Assembly (NCBI RefSeq): GCF_000423305.1
Contig: NZ_AUHS01000018.1
Coordinates: 62,001-126,000, forward strand
Origin: Legionella moravica DSM 19234
GTDB taxonomy: Bacteria > Pseudomonadota > Gammaproteobacteria > Legionellales > Legionellaceae
DNA: 64,000 bases
Direction: 5' to 3'
Under the pieces are notes generated by a model, which made no database searches, had not been told where the DNA came from, and saw only the letters and a program-made list of their open reading frames with translations. Made by a program: the position numbers and the translations under genes. Positions 55,791 through 64,000 of the stretch are shown here, one piece after another (within the stretch, counting starts at the first letter, position 1; each line of letters starts with the position of its first letter).

Positions 55791-57707
55791 ATGTTCTTAA
55801 CGAGTACTGCAGGTCATGGCTATAAGTTCTTTAGTCTACACTCTCTAATCGACTGGTTGCTCAAACTCGTTTTTCTCATGATTTTGCTTTTGGTCATCGT
55901 TCCATTTTCCCCAAAAATGCCGGCACCTGGACTTGATGCATCCTGGTCCATGGGACTTAACCAGGCTGTAGCCCAGGGACTCTCATTTGGCAAAGAGGTT
56001 ATTTTTACCTTAGGCCCCTATTCTTCGATATACACCAAATTTTATCACCCAGTCACGGATTCGATGATGGTAGGCGGTAGTATCTATCTGGCTTTATCCT
56101 TCTGGCTTTGTATTATTTTATTGATGCAGGACACTAAATGGCGCTGGAGTATTTCTTTTGCAGTCCTTATTTTTGGGATGATTTATGCCAGGGACTCCTT
56201 ATTGTTCTCCTATCCATTAATGATCAGTCTGATATGCTTCAAAAATCTAAACCCTCAAACTCGCATCCCTTATTCAAATAAAATCACCTGCATTATATTG
56301 AGCTTATTGTTTGCTCCACTTGGCTTATTAGCCTTAATTAAGGGTTCCCTGCTCATAATAAGCGGTGTTGTTTCTTTCCTGTGTGCCGTGTTTTTTGCCC
56401 TGCACAAACAAAAAATCATGTCTGCTGTATGTCTTCTTTCTCCACTGAGTGCGAGCATTTTGTTTTGGAGTATATCAGGTCAATCGATTATCGATTTCCC
56501 CTATTACGTCATCAACTCAATTGTTCTGGCCTCAGGATTTACGGAGGCTATGGCATTAGATGGAGATAATAAAGAAATAACGCTTTATTTGATCTCTTCG
56601 GCTTTTGTTCTCTTCACCATTATTAAACAAAAACAACCATCTGTTGTTACCCGAGTCTTTTACTTCACTATTTTTATAATTTTTCTATTTCTTTCTTTCA
56701 AGGCTGGTTTCACCCGACATTTTGGCCACTCATTTATTACCGGTACCTCTATTTTGATTGCAGCACTGCTTCTGCCTTTTTTGTTTCGTTCAAAATGGGT
56801 CATAGTCACTCTTATTTTTTCATTATATACAACCAGTTATATTGACGGTCAGCACACTAAAATTTCCTTACTGAATAATTTTATCTCTACTTATTCAGCC
56901 TCATGGTATGGTTTGAAAAGCCGGGTTCAAGATCCCCAATGGGTAAAGGAAAATTATCGTGTCAGCATGATCTATCTGCATAATCAATGCCCCCTTCCAC
57001 AGCTAGAAGGAACTGCAGACATCTATTCTTATGATCAAAGCTTATTATTGGCCTCGGATGCACTCTGGTCTCCTCGTCCAATCTTTCAAAGTTATTCCGT
57101 TTTTACTCCAGTTATGGCTGAAAAAAATAAAAATCACCTGTTAAGTGACCGCCGGCCAGATAATATTCTGTTTAAAATACAGGCTATAGATGAACGAATA
57201 CCCTCTCTTGATGATGGTGCCAGTTGGCCCGAGCTACTGAATAATTACCACCCCGTTCAATTAGTTAATGATTTTTTAATTCTTAAAAAAAATGAACATC
57301 ATAAAATCGCCAAACCACTGCACTTGATAAACAAGGAGCAACATGTTTTGGGAGAAAAGGTCCAAGTACCTCAATCAAAGCTCCCCGTATTTGCTGAAAT
57401 CATTGTAAAACCAACCATTTGGGGATCGATTGCAGCAATTTTATTTAAACCCCACCCTCTCCAAGTCACTGTTGAATTGAACAATGGCAGTAAAAGACAG
57501 TTCCGTTTGATTGCCAATATGGCAAAATCAGGATTCTTAGTCTCCCCATTAATTGAAGAAACTGCTGAGTTTGGATTAATGTTCACTCAGAATCATTTTT
57601 TGGATAATAAAAAAGTTAAATCAATCTCTCTAACTTCAGGTTCCCATGATTCAAATCATTGGAATAAGGAATATGCAATTCTTTTTAAAAATATTCATAC
57701 TCTCTAA
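55791..57707 (+). CDS. Large polytopic membrane protein, GT-C-like
   Basis: The 638-residue protein has about ten hydrophobic helices in the first 370 residues and a soluble C-terminal part. The first loop reads APGLDASWSMGLNQAVAQGLSFGKEVIFTLGPYSS, an Asp-containing pattern seen in uncharacterised bacterial membrane proteins that resemble GT-C glycosyltransferases. The C-terminal 110 residues (VEIIVKP-like start, VTVELNNGSKRQFRLIANM, GFLVSPLIEETAEFGLMF) form a beta-rich domain. A lipid-linked sugar transferase or surface-polysaccharide function is plausible but not demonstrated. The C-terminal part faces the periplasm if the topology is as usual. It stands alone. Confidence 0.65.
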   Translation: MFLTSTAGHGYKFFSLHSLIDWLLKLVFLMILLLVIVPFSPKMPAPGLDASWSMGLNQAVAQGLSFGKEVIFTLGPYSSIYTKFYHPVTDSMMVGGSIYLALSFWLCIILLMQDTKWRWSISFAVLIFGMIYARDSLLFSYPLMISLICFKNLNPQTRIPYSNKITCIILSLLFAPLGLLALIKGSLLIISGVVSFLCAVFFALHKQKIMSAVCLLSPLSASILFWSISGQSIIDFPYYVINSIVLASGFTEAMALDGDNKEITLYLISSAFVLFTIIKQKQPSVVTRVFYFTIFIIFLFLSFKAGFTRHFGHSFITGTSILIAALLLPFLFRSKWVIVTLIFSLYTTSYIDGQHTKISLLNNFISTYSASWYGLKSRVQDPQWVKENYRVSMIYLHNQCPLPQLEGTADIYSYDQSLLLASDALWSPRPIFQSYSVFTPVMAEKNKNHLLSDRRPDNILFKIQAIDERIPSLDDGASWPELLNNYHPVQLVNDFLILKKNEHHKIAKPLHLINKEQHVLGEKVQVPQSKLPVFAEIIVKPTIWGSIAAILFKPHPLQVTVELNNGSKRQFRLIANMAKSGFLVSPLIEETAEFGLMFTQNHFLDNKKVKSISLTSGSHDSNHWNKEYAILFKNIHTL

Positions 57708-57854
57708 CGATGTGCACACTACTTCCTTTTTTAACTGGTCTTTAAACAAAAAAAATAACCGATTGTGTAAAATTAGAAAAAAAAGGTTTATTTAAGCCAA
57801 AAATGTAGTAAAATAGAACTCATCTTCAATTTATTAAGATAAGAATGTATCTTT

Positions 57855-59276
57855 ATGGCTAAGGGTTCAAACAAACAATCCAGATTATCTGATAAAATGC
57901 AGAGATTAAAAGAGAACATACTTGCTCTGCTTTTAGAAAGAAAAACCCTTATGGAACAGGTGTACGAAGGCAGCAGATTTGCCTCCTTAGTCACTACAGG
58001 TATTAGCAATGTATTTAATGTAATTGCATCATTTTTAAGCTCCTTTAAAACAATACCAATTATTGGCAGTGTATTCCAAACCATTGCAGCAATACCACAA
58101 GCTATATCCTTCATTGCTGATCCAAAAATCACATTTACCCAAAAAGCAATCACTGGCTTGGTTCTTTTGGTAGTTGGTGGCATTGCCCTTGCTGCATTTA
58201 TGCTTGGAAGTATAGCTACCCTGATTTTAGGAACTGTTTTTTCCTCGATCTTCACTTTGTTGGAGGGTTATAATTTCACTACCAGAGTGATTGATAAATT
58301 TAAAAAATCAAACCGCTATAATGAAAGCAAGGAATTTGTGACTCTGATTCAAGAACGCAGATATCCTGAAACGGATAAATACAATGAACAATTAGAAGTT
58401 CGTGCGGTAGAACTGGAACATCTAGTTGCTGGTAATCAATTAAAAAAAGAAACCAAAAGAAAATTAAAGGATGAACTAGGATTCATAAAAGGTATTCTCA
58501 ACAAGAAAGAAATAATCATCGGCCAAAATCCGGAAAATACAGCATCTCAACTCTCTGAGCTCTACAAAATTCATAAAGAGCAATTGAGAGAATTGGCAGA
58601 AAAGCTGTCTTTAATTACTGAAGTAACCAAACTGGAAGGACATGATGAAATTCTTGACGAAATTCAAAAAATTCAAAAAGATATATTAACTACAGAAGAA
58701 GAAATTTCCCTTATTACCAAACCTATCCAAGAGCTTAATTTTGAAAATAACCTGGCTTCCGATAAGCTTAGTATATCGTTTAGTACCTTTATGTTAAACG
58801 CTGCCGCAACTCTGGTTTCATTTATGGGTTTACTTCTGGGAATAGGTGTTATAGCAGCGCCTCATGTATTTGTTCCTATTATGGTAGGTGTAGGTATAAG
58901 CCTTGCCGTTGCCGGCTTGATACGATGGATAGCTGAAAAGGTAACGCAATACGATGAACGAACCTATATGAGAAAAAAAGAAGAGCACCAAAAAGAAACC
59001 ATTCTGGATGAATCTCTGTACATGCATGAGCAGAATCTTAAAAACGATAATTCTGCTTCAAAAGGAAATTCAAGTCACTCCAAACACATGCAAGATCTTT
59101 TAAATCTTCAACAAACCTTCACAGAGGAACCAAAACCTGCAATCATCAATGCTCCCCTCCCTAAGGAACACGCGACGTTCTTTGGCCCTGGACTGAATGT
59201 CACCGCGGAGCAACTTGAAAACAGTGATCAGGCAGATAAAGATCCCATCGCTTATGAAAATATGACTCCGCAGTAA
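57855..59276 (+). CDS. Coiled-coil protein with two hydrophobic hairpins; effector-like
   Basis: I do not recognise this 473-residue protein. Order: basic N-terminus, short coiled coil, hydrophobic region 1 (about 45-140, SLVTTGISNVFNVIASF ... TGLVLLVVGGIALAAFMLG), a coiled-coil domain (about 165-300, rich in KE/EL heptads), hydrophobic region 2 (about 305-365, FMLNAAATLVSFMGLLLGIGV, VPIMVGVGISLAVAGLIRW), and a hydrophilic, Ser/Asn-rich, acidic tail. There is no signal peptide. Two membrane hairpins around a coiled coil resemble Legionella effectors such as the LegC type, but no sequence match can be asserted. The tail (ENSDQADKDPIAYENMTPQ) is acidic, as is common in Dot/Icm signals. Confidence 0.6.
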   Translation: MAKGSNKQSRLSDKMQRLKENILALLLERKTLMEQVYEGSRFASLVTTGISNVFNVIASFLSSFKTIPIIGSVFQTIAAIPQAISFIADPKITFTQKAITGLVLLVVGGIALAAFMLGSIATLILGTVFSSIFTLLEGYNFTTRVIDKFKKSNRYNESKEFVTLIQERRYPETDKYNEQLEVRAVELEHLVAGNQLKKETKRKLKDELGFIKGILNKKEIIIGQNPENTASQLSELYKIHKEQLRELAEKLSLITEVTKLEGHDEILDEIQKIQKDILTTEEEISLITKPIQELNFENNLASDKLSISFSTFMLNAAATLVSFMGLLLGIGVIAAPHVFVPIMVGVGISLAVAGLIRWIAEKVTQYDERTYMRKKEEHQKETILDESLYMHEQNLKNDNSASKGNSSHSKHMQDLLNLQQTFTEEPKPAIINAPLPKEHATFFGPGLNVTAEQLENSDQADKDPIAYENMTPQ

Positions 59277-59344
59277 AGCCATGAATGACAAAGCTCATTT
59301 GTTTATTTATGATACAAAAATACAATAATTACGAGAGCGCATCT

Positions 59345-60265
59345 ATGAGCCTGAAGCGATATCATGAAGCACAAAAAGGACAACCAGGCTATGATAAAGC
59401 CAAATCGGAACTACAGAAAGGTAGAAAAACCAGCCATTGGATTTGGTATATAATTCCGCAACTCCAATCACTGGGATATAGTGAATTTGCCAAACGCTAT
59501 GGTATAGCAGATTTTAAAGAAGCCTGTGACTATTTAAGAGATCCCCTTCTTTTTAAACGTTATAATGAGACTGTCAGCCTTATCGAACGTCAACTACAAA
59601 AAATCCCCGTTGAAACACTGATGGGAGGCACTACTGACGCGAGAAAACTGGCCTCCAGCTTAACGTTGTTTCAAGCAGCAGCATCGTTTCTGAGTTCTGC
59701 AAACCACCTAACCCAACATGATTATGCTGGACTTGAACAAAGATGTGCCCGAATATTTCAGTTCATTACAAGCCAGGGCTATCCGCCATGCAAAGCGACT
59801 CTCGCTGAGTTAAATAGACCCGGGCAAAATATTAAATACAACAACACCCATGCTTCTGTCGTATTAACCCGACAGGAACAGTTTGCCCATGCCAAATCCA
59901 AACCTGTTTCCTTGGCCCATGAATTGGCGGAATATCAAAAGCTAAGGAAAAATGAATGGGAATTTCATTATAATTTTTTAGGAATTGTCTCTGTACTGTA
60001 TTTTATCCAGGATATGCTGTTGGGTACCGATCATTTCAATACAAAAAATCGGGAAATAAAAATCAGTGCGGCATCAAAGCTGGAACAAATTCTTGACCCC
60101 GATCAACCCAAACCAGAGCCTTTAAACAAAGCAGAAATAAAGGCACTGAAAGAAGGAAGATTAGGGAATTTAGTGAGCAGGCATGGAAGTTTAAATCACA
60201 TAATCGCTAATGCCCCAATAAAATCAATGGATGACCCTTCATCACAAAGCAGCTTACACCTTTAA
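59345..60265 (+). CDS. DUF1810-family protein with a C-terminal extension
   Basis: The first in-frame ATG is at 59285, but the ATG at 59345 has GAGAG upstream and starts directly at the family sequence (MSLKRYHEAQKG). Residues 1-130 are DUF1810: YHEAQ, ELQKGRKTSHWIWYIIPQLQSLGYSEFAKRYGI, EACDYLRDPLLFKRY, and LFQAAASF. Most DUF1810 proteins end here at about 140 residues. This one goes on for another 170 residues with helical segments (SLAHELAEYQKLRKNEWEFHYNFLGIVSVLYFIQDML) and a Ser-rich tail (DDPSSQSSLHL). The function of DUF1810 is unknown. The start is close after the preceding gene, and the 3' end overlaps the convergent mscS-like gene by 12 bases. Confidence 0.8.
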   Translation: MSLKRYHEAQKGQPGYDKAKSELQKGRKTSHWIWYIIPQLQSLGYSEFAKRYGIADFKEACDYLRDPLLFKRYNETVSLIERQLQKIPVETLMGGTTDARKLASSLTLFQAAASFLSSANHLTQHDYAGLEQRCARIFQFITSQGYPPCKATLAELNRPGQNIKYNNTHASVVLTRQEQFAHAKSKPVSLAHELAEYQKLRKNEWEFHYNFLGIVSVLYFIQDMLLGTDHFNTKNREIKISAASKLEQILDPDQPKPEPLNKAEIKALKEGRLGNLVSRHGSLNHIIANAPIKSMDDPSSQSSLHL

Positions 60266-61066
60266 AGCTGGTACCATATATTGTGGTAAAGGAGTCTCGA
60301 TACCCGCGCGGTCAAATTGCTGTTTTATGCGTTCCTGCAAAATATTCCGTGCAGCCGATAGTTCGCTAGTACTAACCCATACCATAAATTTGAGTTCTAC
60401 AGCAGAATTGGCAAAATTATTAATGCTTACCATAGGTTCAGGATCTTTTAATACCTGTTCGCAGTGTTGTGCTATATCCAAGAGCATGGATTTAACCTGG
60501 CTAATATCACAGTCATAAGCAACTGCAACAATAATATCAAGACGTCGAGTTGAGAAATAACTCAGATTGGTAATCTCCGATTTTATCATGGCCTCATTGG
60601 GTATTCTGACTAATTTATTGTCGGATGTTTTAAGCTTCGTAGAAAGTAAATCTATTGAATCCACAACGCCTGTTATGCCTTTGACCTCTACAGTATCGCC
60701 CACCTTAAATGGATGTTCAAATAGCAAAAATATGCCGCTGATTAAATTCGAAGCTGCGGTTTGTGAAGCAAAACTGATTGCTACGGTAAATACTCCTGCC
60801 GCCCCCAGTAACACACTCAGCTTAAATCCAATATGCTGCAAGCTGGTCACTGCAAATATAGTGAACACAGCATAAAAAACAACTCTTCTGATGAGCATGG
60901 TCTGATGGCGAGAAAACCGTTTAATAAATGTTCGTTCAGCCAATATGCCTAATCGTTTTGCAAAAAAATAACCAATTACAAATAAACACAACGCATAGAT
61001 AATATTTACCATCTTGTCTGTGTGAACGAAATAGCTTAAATAACCTTTAGGTATCAATTGCTCCAT
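60254..61066 (-). CDS. MscS-family mechanosensitive ion channel
   Basis: The 270-residue inner-membrane channel is close to E. coli MscS (286 residues). Three N-terminal helices are followed by the pore helix with the Ala/Gly-packed pattern LLGAAGVFTVAISFASQTAASNLISGIFLLFEHPFKVGD, which is the TM3/beta-domain junction of the family. The beta domain (VEVKGITGVVDSIDLLSTKLKTSDNKLVRIPNEAMIKSEITN) and the C-terminal alpha/beta part follow. It releases solutes on hypo-osmotic shock. The start overlaps the opening bases of the divergent region before tag; the 3' end overlaps DUF1810 by 12 bases. Confidence 0.93.
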   Translation of the reverse strand: MEQLIPKGYLSYFVHTDKMVNIIYALCLFVIGYFFAKRLGILAERTFIKRFSRHQTMLIRRVVFYAVFTIFAVTSLQHIGFKLSVLLGAAGVFTVAISFASQTAASNLISGIFLLFEHPFKVGDTVEVKGITGVVDSIDLLSTKLKTSDNKLVRIPNEAMIKSEITNLSYFSTRRLDIIVAVAYDCDISQVKSMLLDIAQHCEQVLKDPEPMVSINNFANSAVELKFMVWVSTSELSAARNILQERIKQQFDRAGIETPLPQYMVPALKV

Positions 61067-61180
61067 GAAACGTCGACCTCATCCTGTTTGTTGCTTATAA
61101 TTATGACAGGATTTTATTTAAAAACCACATCGTTACAGTATAATGTCTTAATTTTAAAGACATTACGAACCAAGAGCACT

Positions 61181-61765
61181 ATGAACAAAATGACCCCTTT
61201 AAAACGGTGTGGCTGGGTAGGACTAAATAAGCCACATTATGAACACTATCATGACTCCGAATGGGGTGTTCCAATACATGATGATCTAAAGCATTTTGAA
61301 ATGCTATTGCTTGAGGGAGCACAGGCCGGCTTGAACTGGGAGACTATCTTAAAAAGGCGAGAAGGTTATCGAGAAGCATTTAAACAATTCAACCCAGACC
61401 ACGTTGCACAAATGTCCGATGAAGAGCTGGAACAACAGATGATGAACCCTCAAATTATTCGTAACAGACTTAAAATCTACTCAACGAGAAAAAATGCACG
61501 TGTTTTTTTGGCAATTCAACAAGAATTCGGTTCCTTTGATGCCTATATTTGGCGCTTCGTTGGTGGTACACCTAAAATCAATCGCCCAAAAACCCTACAG
61601 GATATCCCTGCCAACACACCTGAGTCAGATGCCTTGTCCAAAGACCTTAAAAAAAGAGGGATGACTTTTGTTGGATCAACAATAATGTATGCTTACATGC
61701 AGGCAGTTGGTCTGGTAAATGATCACACTATTGATTGTTTTTGTGCCATTAAAAACCAAGGTTAA
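61181..61765 (+). CDS. tag: DNA-3-methyladenine glycosylase I
   Basis: The frame is open from 61058, but the family begins at the ATG at 61181 (MNKMTPLKRCGWVG), giving 194 residues against 187 in E. coli. The zinc-site residues are present: Cys10 (RCGWVG), His24 (YHDSEWGVP), and His182 and Cys186 in NDHTIDCFC. The fold blocks LLLEGAQAGLNWETILKRR, IIRNRLKI and ALSKDLKKRGMTFVGSTIMYAYMQAVGLVNDH match along the length. It removes 3-methyladenine from alkylated DNA by base excision. It is divergent from the channel gene at 60254-61066. Confidence 0.95.
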   Translation: MNKMTPLKRCGWVGLNKPHYEHYHDSEWGVPIHDDLKHFEMLLLEGAQAGLNWETILKRREGYREAFKQFNPDHVAQMSDEELEQQMMNPQIIRNRLKIYSTRKNARVFLAIQQEFGSFDAYIWRFVGGTPKINRPKTLQDIPANTPESDALSKDLKKRGMTFVGSTIMYAYMQAVGLVNDHTIDCFCAIKNQG

Positions 61766-61832
61766 TTCTTCTGGCTCTATTAGCCATAACTCTCAAATTC
61801 CTACTATTTTAACCCCCTCAGCCTAAACCCTA

Positions 61833-61961
61833 ACTGCCATTAAGTTAAGGTATATTTGTAGGTTGGGCCTTGGCCCAAAACGGGCTCTGAATCAAGCCAG
61901 GCCTCAATGTTGGGCCAAGGCCCAACCTTTTAAAGTGAATTTTTCTTAACTTAATGGCAGT
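61833..61961. mobile_element. MITE-like 129-base palindromic element
   Basis: Perfect 17-base terminal inverted repeats (ACTGCCATTAAGTTAAG at 61833-61849 and its complement at 61945-61961) flank a second perfect inverted repeat of 19 bases (AGGTTGGGCCTTGGCCCAA at 61860-61878; complement at 61910-61928). There is no coding sequence inside. CCCTA occurs just outside both ends (61828-61832 and 61964-61968), a possible target duplication if the right end extends two bases (GT). It was probably mobilised by a transposase encoded elsewhere. The remaining parts of the 412-base gap 61766-62177 show only a small GGAGC/GCTCC hairpin near 62000. Confidence 0.75.
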
Positions 61962-62201
61962 GTCCCTAGCCCTCCCTCACGCTACGCGCGGTGTGTTGGA
62001 GCGAAAGAAGCTCCACTTCACCGAACACTTGTGCACACAAATGTGGATCCAATACGCCCATTATTACCTATAGGGACAGAAACACTCAGCCCTTAAAGAG
62101 CAATCCATACATCAAAATAAGTAATTTTACTGACATGACTGATAAGTCCTTTTAGAGAATAATCGCCGCTCTTTTTAATGGCTTATTTATGGAACATTAG
62201 G

Positions 62202-63650
62202 ATGTATTCTAAACAAATTCTACGATTGCACATGCTGTCATACATTAATGACAAAACAGTATTTCGCACCATTTTGGGATGGAGTACCACCATCATCTGC
62301 ACGCTTATCATGCAAATCATGGTTCACAATACGGCATTAAATGCCAATCTGTCTCATTTTGCAGTCGTTTTTTGTGCTGCTTTGGGGATGTGGATTTTTC
62401 GCCTTGTTCCCGAAAGTATCCCAGCTGTTTGTATTATTTTAAGCACATTATTTTTTAATTTTAACCCACAATATATTATTCTTTCTGGCTTTATTTCCGA
62501 TAGTTTCTTTCTTACTTTAAGTCTATTCGGTATTAGCTGTGTGTTAATCAAATCTCAATTATTTTATCGATTTTCCCTATTTTTACTGTATCGCCTGCCA
62601 CCCAGTCAATCCTTGTTGCAAAAAACACTTTTTACTATGGGAGCATTAATGACCCCGGTTATCAGCGTCCAAAGTGCTCGAGTTACTCTTATGGCTCCCT
62701 TACTGGATGACCTCGTAACCAGCAGCAAAATAAACCCACGCAGTGCTTCAGCAAATGCATTAGCTTGTGCCAGTTTTAATGGATGTATTTTATTATCAAC
62801 TGTATTTCTTACAGGAAAATCAAGCAACTCAATACTCTATGCCATGCTTTCCCAACAGCAGATGGGACAGTTTAGCTGGTTTGACTGGTTATTGGCTGCC
62901 TCCTTTCCCGGAGTATTACTGACTGGGTTATATTTTATTGTCCAATCCCGTTTGTTTCGAATAAATCACTCTATAAGCATCAACAAATTCAGACTGAAGA
63001 AGGAGTTACTCTCTTTAGGCACATTAACTGTCGAAGAATGGGCAGCAATTACAGGAATAGCAACGTTGCTTATCGGACTCTTCTTAAATGCCTGGCATCC
63101 CATTCCCGGGTTCTTTATTTGTAGTGTTGTGTTTTTTGTTCTGTTCCTTACCGGAGCCATAGAACTGCATGAATTTAAAACCAAAATTAACTGGTCATTT
63201 CTATTCTACCTCGGAGCCATCATTGGGATCATGCGTTACATACAAAATACCGGTATTGATTTATGGCTCAGCAACCGATTAATCTTGATCTCAAACATTG
63301 CTGATAGCAACATTATGTTCATCATCACCGGTATTTATCTGATAAGCTGGTTGTGCGGATTAATACTGGGTACTATGACCGCCCCTGCATTGCTGTTTGC
63401 AGTAATCATGCCAGTGACTCAAAAAGCAGGGATTAATAGTTGGCTTGTTGCCTTTATTATCCTGATGGCTACTGAAGCATGGATATTTCCCTATCAATCC
63501 AATTACTATCTGTGCTTTGAAGAGTTACTCAACAAGAAAAAAAATTTCCAGCTTAAACCTCTTTTACGCTTTAATTCCTGTTTAGCGCTGCTGAAACTGG
63601 GTATTTTGCTGTTGTCTATACCGTTTTGGTATTGTTTAAAGATCATCTAA
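62202..63650 (+). CDS. SLC13/DASS-type anion transporter-like membrane protein
   Basis: The protein has about 482 residues from the ATG at 62202 (AGG immediately before; the ATG at 62178 is an alternative). It has about 11 hydrophobic helices. LFTMGALMTPVISVQSARVTLMAPLLDDLV lies where DASS transporters have their first SNT-type substrate hairpin. ALACASFNGCILLSTVFLTGKSSNSILYAML and, near the end, FIITGIYLISWLCGLILGTMTAPALLFAVIMPV complete the fold. The canonical SNT motifs are not clear, so the substrate (dicarboxylates, citrate or sulfate) cannot be named. It is placed in the inner membrane and stands alone downstream of the MITE-like element. Confidence 0.75.
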   Translation: MYSKQILRLHMLSYINDKTVFRTILGWSTTIICTLIMQIMVHNTALNANLSHFAVVFCAALGMWIFRLVPESIPAVCIILSTLFFNFNPQYIILSGFISDSFFLTLSLFGISCVLIKSQLFYRFSLFLLYRLPPSQSLLQKTLFTMGALMTPVISVQSARVTLMAPLLDDLVTSSKINPRSASANALACASFNGCILLSTVFLTGKSSNSILYAMLSQQQMGQFSWFDWLLAASFPGVLLTGLYFIVQSRLFRINHSISINKFRLKKELLSLGTLTVEEWAAITGIATLLIGLFLNAWHPIPGFFICSVVFFVLFLTGAIELHEFKTKINWSFLFYLGAIIGIMRYIQNTGIDLWLSNRLILISNIADSNIMFIITGIYLISWLCGLILGTMTAPALLFAVIMPVTQKAGINSWLVAFIILMATEAWIFPYQSNYYLCFEELLNKKKNFQLKPLLRFNSCLALLKLGILLLSIPFWYCLKII

Positions 63651-63697
63651 TTCAAACACTACCCATTAGGTAATAGACAAACAGGCATAGTGACAAT

Positions 63698-64000
63698 TTA
63701 TCTGTTCACCCGGAGCTTTGATTGCTCTGCGTTCTCTAATGATTCCAACTCCTCCCAACATCGAGCAAATTCACGGTTATCATGAAAACCATAACTGGCC
63801 AGTTTGGCATAAACCAATTGAACATTATCGCTACCAAGACGATAGCATACTGGTAATGCTTTATCGGACAACCCACTCGTGAGATACCGATGATATTCTT
63901 GAGGGAGCTGAAAAAATGGAGGCAATGTTTTCGCATTAACATCAGTACCAACGATACGATGCTCAATTTTAATCCCCTTCGTTGCGAAAATACTGGTTAC
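63698..64000 (-). CDS. C-terminal 100 residues of an unidentified protein (cut by window edge)
   Basis: The minus-strand frame is open from base 64000 to a stop at 63698. It reads VTSIFATKGIKIEHRIVG at the edge and ends ELESLENAEQSKLRVNR. No start codon is needed inside the window, since the frame continues through the edge. I do not recognise it. The segment is soluble, mixed helix and strand (DNVQLVYAKLASYGFHDNREFARCWEEL), without membrane parts. It is convergent with the transporter gene, 47 bases apart. Confidence 0.6.
   Translation of the reverse strand, partial: VTSIFATKGIKIEHRIVGTDVNAKTLPPFFQLPQEYHRYLTSGLSDKALPVCYRLGSDNVQLVYAKLASYGFHDNREFARCWEELESLENAEQSKLRVNR

Noticed and set aside
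1-64000. CRISPR arrays, tRNA or rRNA genes
   Set aside because: No direct repeats with regular spacers were seen, and no complete tRNA or rRNA could be supported by reading.

Overview
The window looks like chromosomal DNA from a Legionella species, probably not L. pneumophila itself. The DNA is AT-rich and gamma-proteobacterial. Several reading frames are of the kind seen almost only in Legionella: a DUF4949-type small secreted protein, coiled-coil/hydrophobic proteins resembling Dot/Icm substrates, and a giant DUF3638/DUF3645 protein. These sit among ordinary housekeeping genes (hemF, fnr, trhP, mgtA, dbpA, tag, mscS). The genus is an inference from gene content; no rRNA or tRNA gene is present to fix it.

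Left end (1-15.3 kb), almost all on the minus strand. The end of the window cuts a Gfo/Idh/MocA oxidoreductase. Next come a small unknown protein and a REP-associated transposase (RAYT) cassette bracketed by two inverted REP hairpins. Then follows what I read as an interbacterial toxin operon: a 44-residue membrane peptide, an exported Ig-like-repeat protein, a 3772-residue RHS/YD-repeat protein, and a 188-residue exported protein. The RHS protein carries LysM, a hydrophobic domain and a C-terminal lytic-transglycosylase (SLT) domain. The 188-residue protein starts inside the RHS stop codon and is the natural immunity candidate. The right-hand REP supplies its stop codon.

Oxygen and translation block (15.6-19.4 kb). 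hemF (oxygen-dependent coproporphyrinogen oxidase) and an FNR-type regulator with all four cluster cysteines are divergent around an FNR box. A second, nearly identical box lies just after fnr and upstream of trhP (tRNA U34 hydroxylation). trhP is tightly coupled to a stand-alone chorismate mutase, whose product prephenate is required by that pathway.

Middle (19.5-35.8 kb). This part holds MgtA Mg2+ ATPase, a nitroreductase, a DUF4949-like secreted protein, a membrane protein divergent from an OmpR-type regulator/sensor kinase pair, glutaminase, an N-acetylglucosamine-6-phosphate deacetylase and an outer-membrane barrel. It also holds an eight-cysteine secreted peptide, effector-like proteins and a dicarboxylate-type symporter.

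Giant gene (35.95-47.13 kb). This 3725-residue protein has a DUF3638/DUF3645 P-loop ATPase core, a possible cysteine-peptidase-like N-terminus and a C-terminal helical-repeat array.

Right part (47.4-64 kb). An MBOAT/AlgX-like pair for periplasmic glycan O-acetylation comes first, followed by DbpA, a D-Ala-D-Ala dipeptidase, a TTC38-like TPR protein, a cupin and several membrane proteins. The rest is an effector-like coiled-coil protein, a DUF1810 protein, an MscS channel, Tag, an SLC13-like transporter and a cut gene at the right edge. Intergenic spaces here hold several inverted-repeat elements (50.4, 52.8, 55.4-55.6 and 61.8 kb), the last resembling a MITE.
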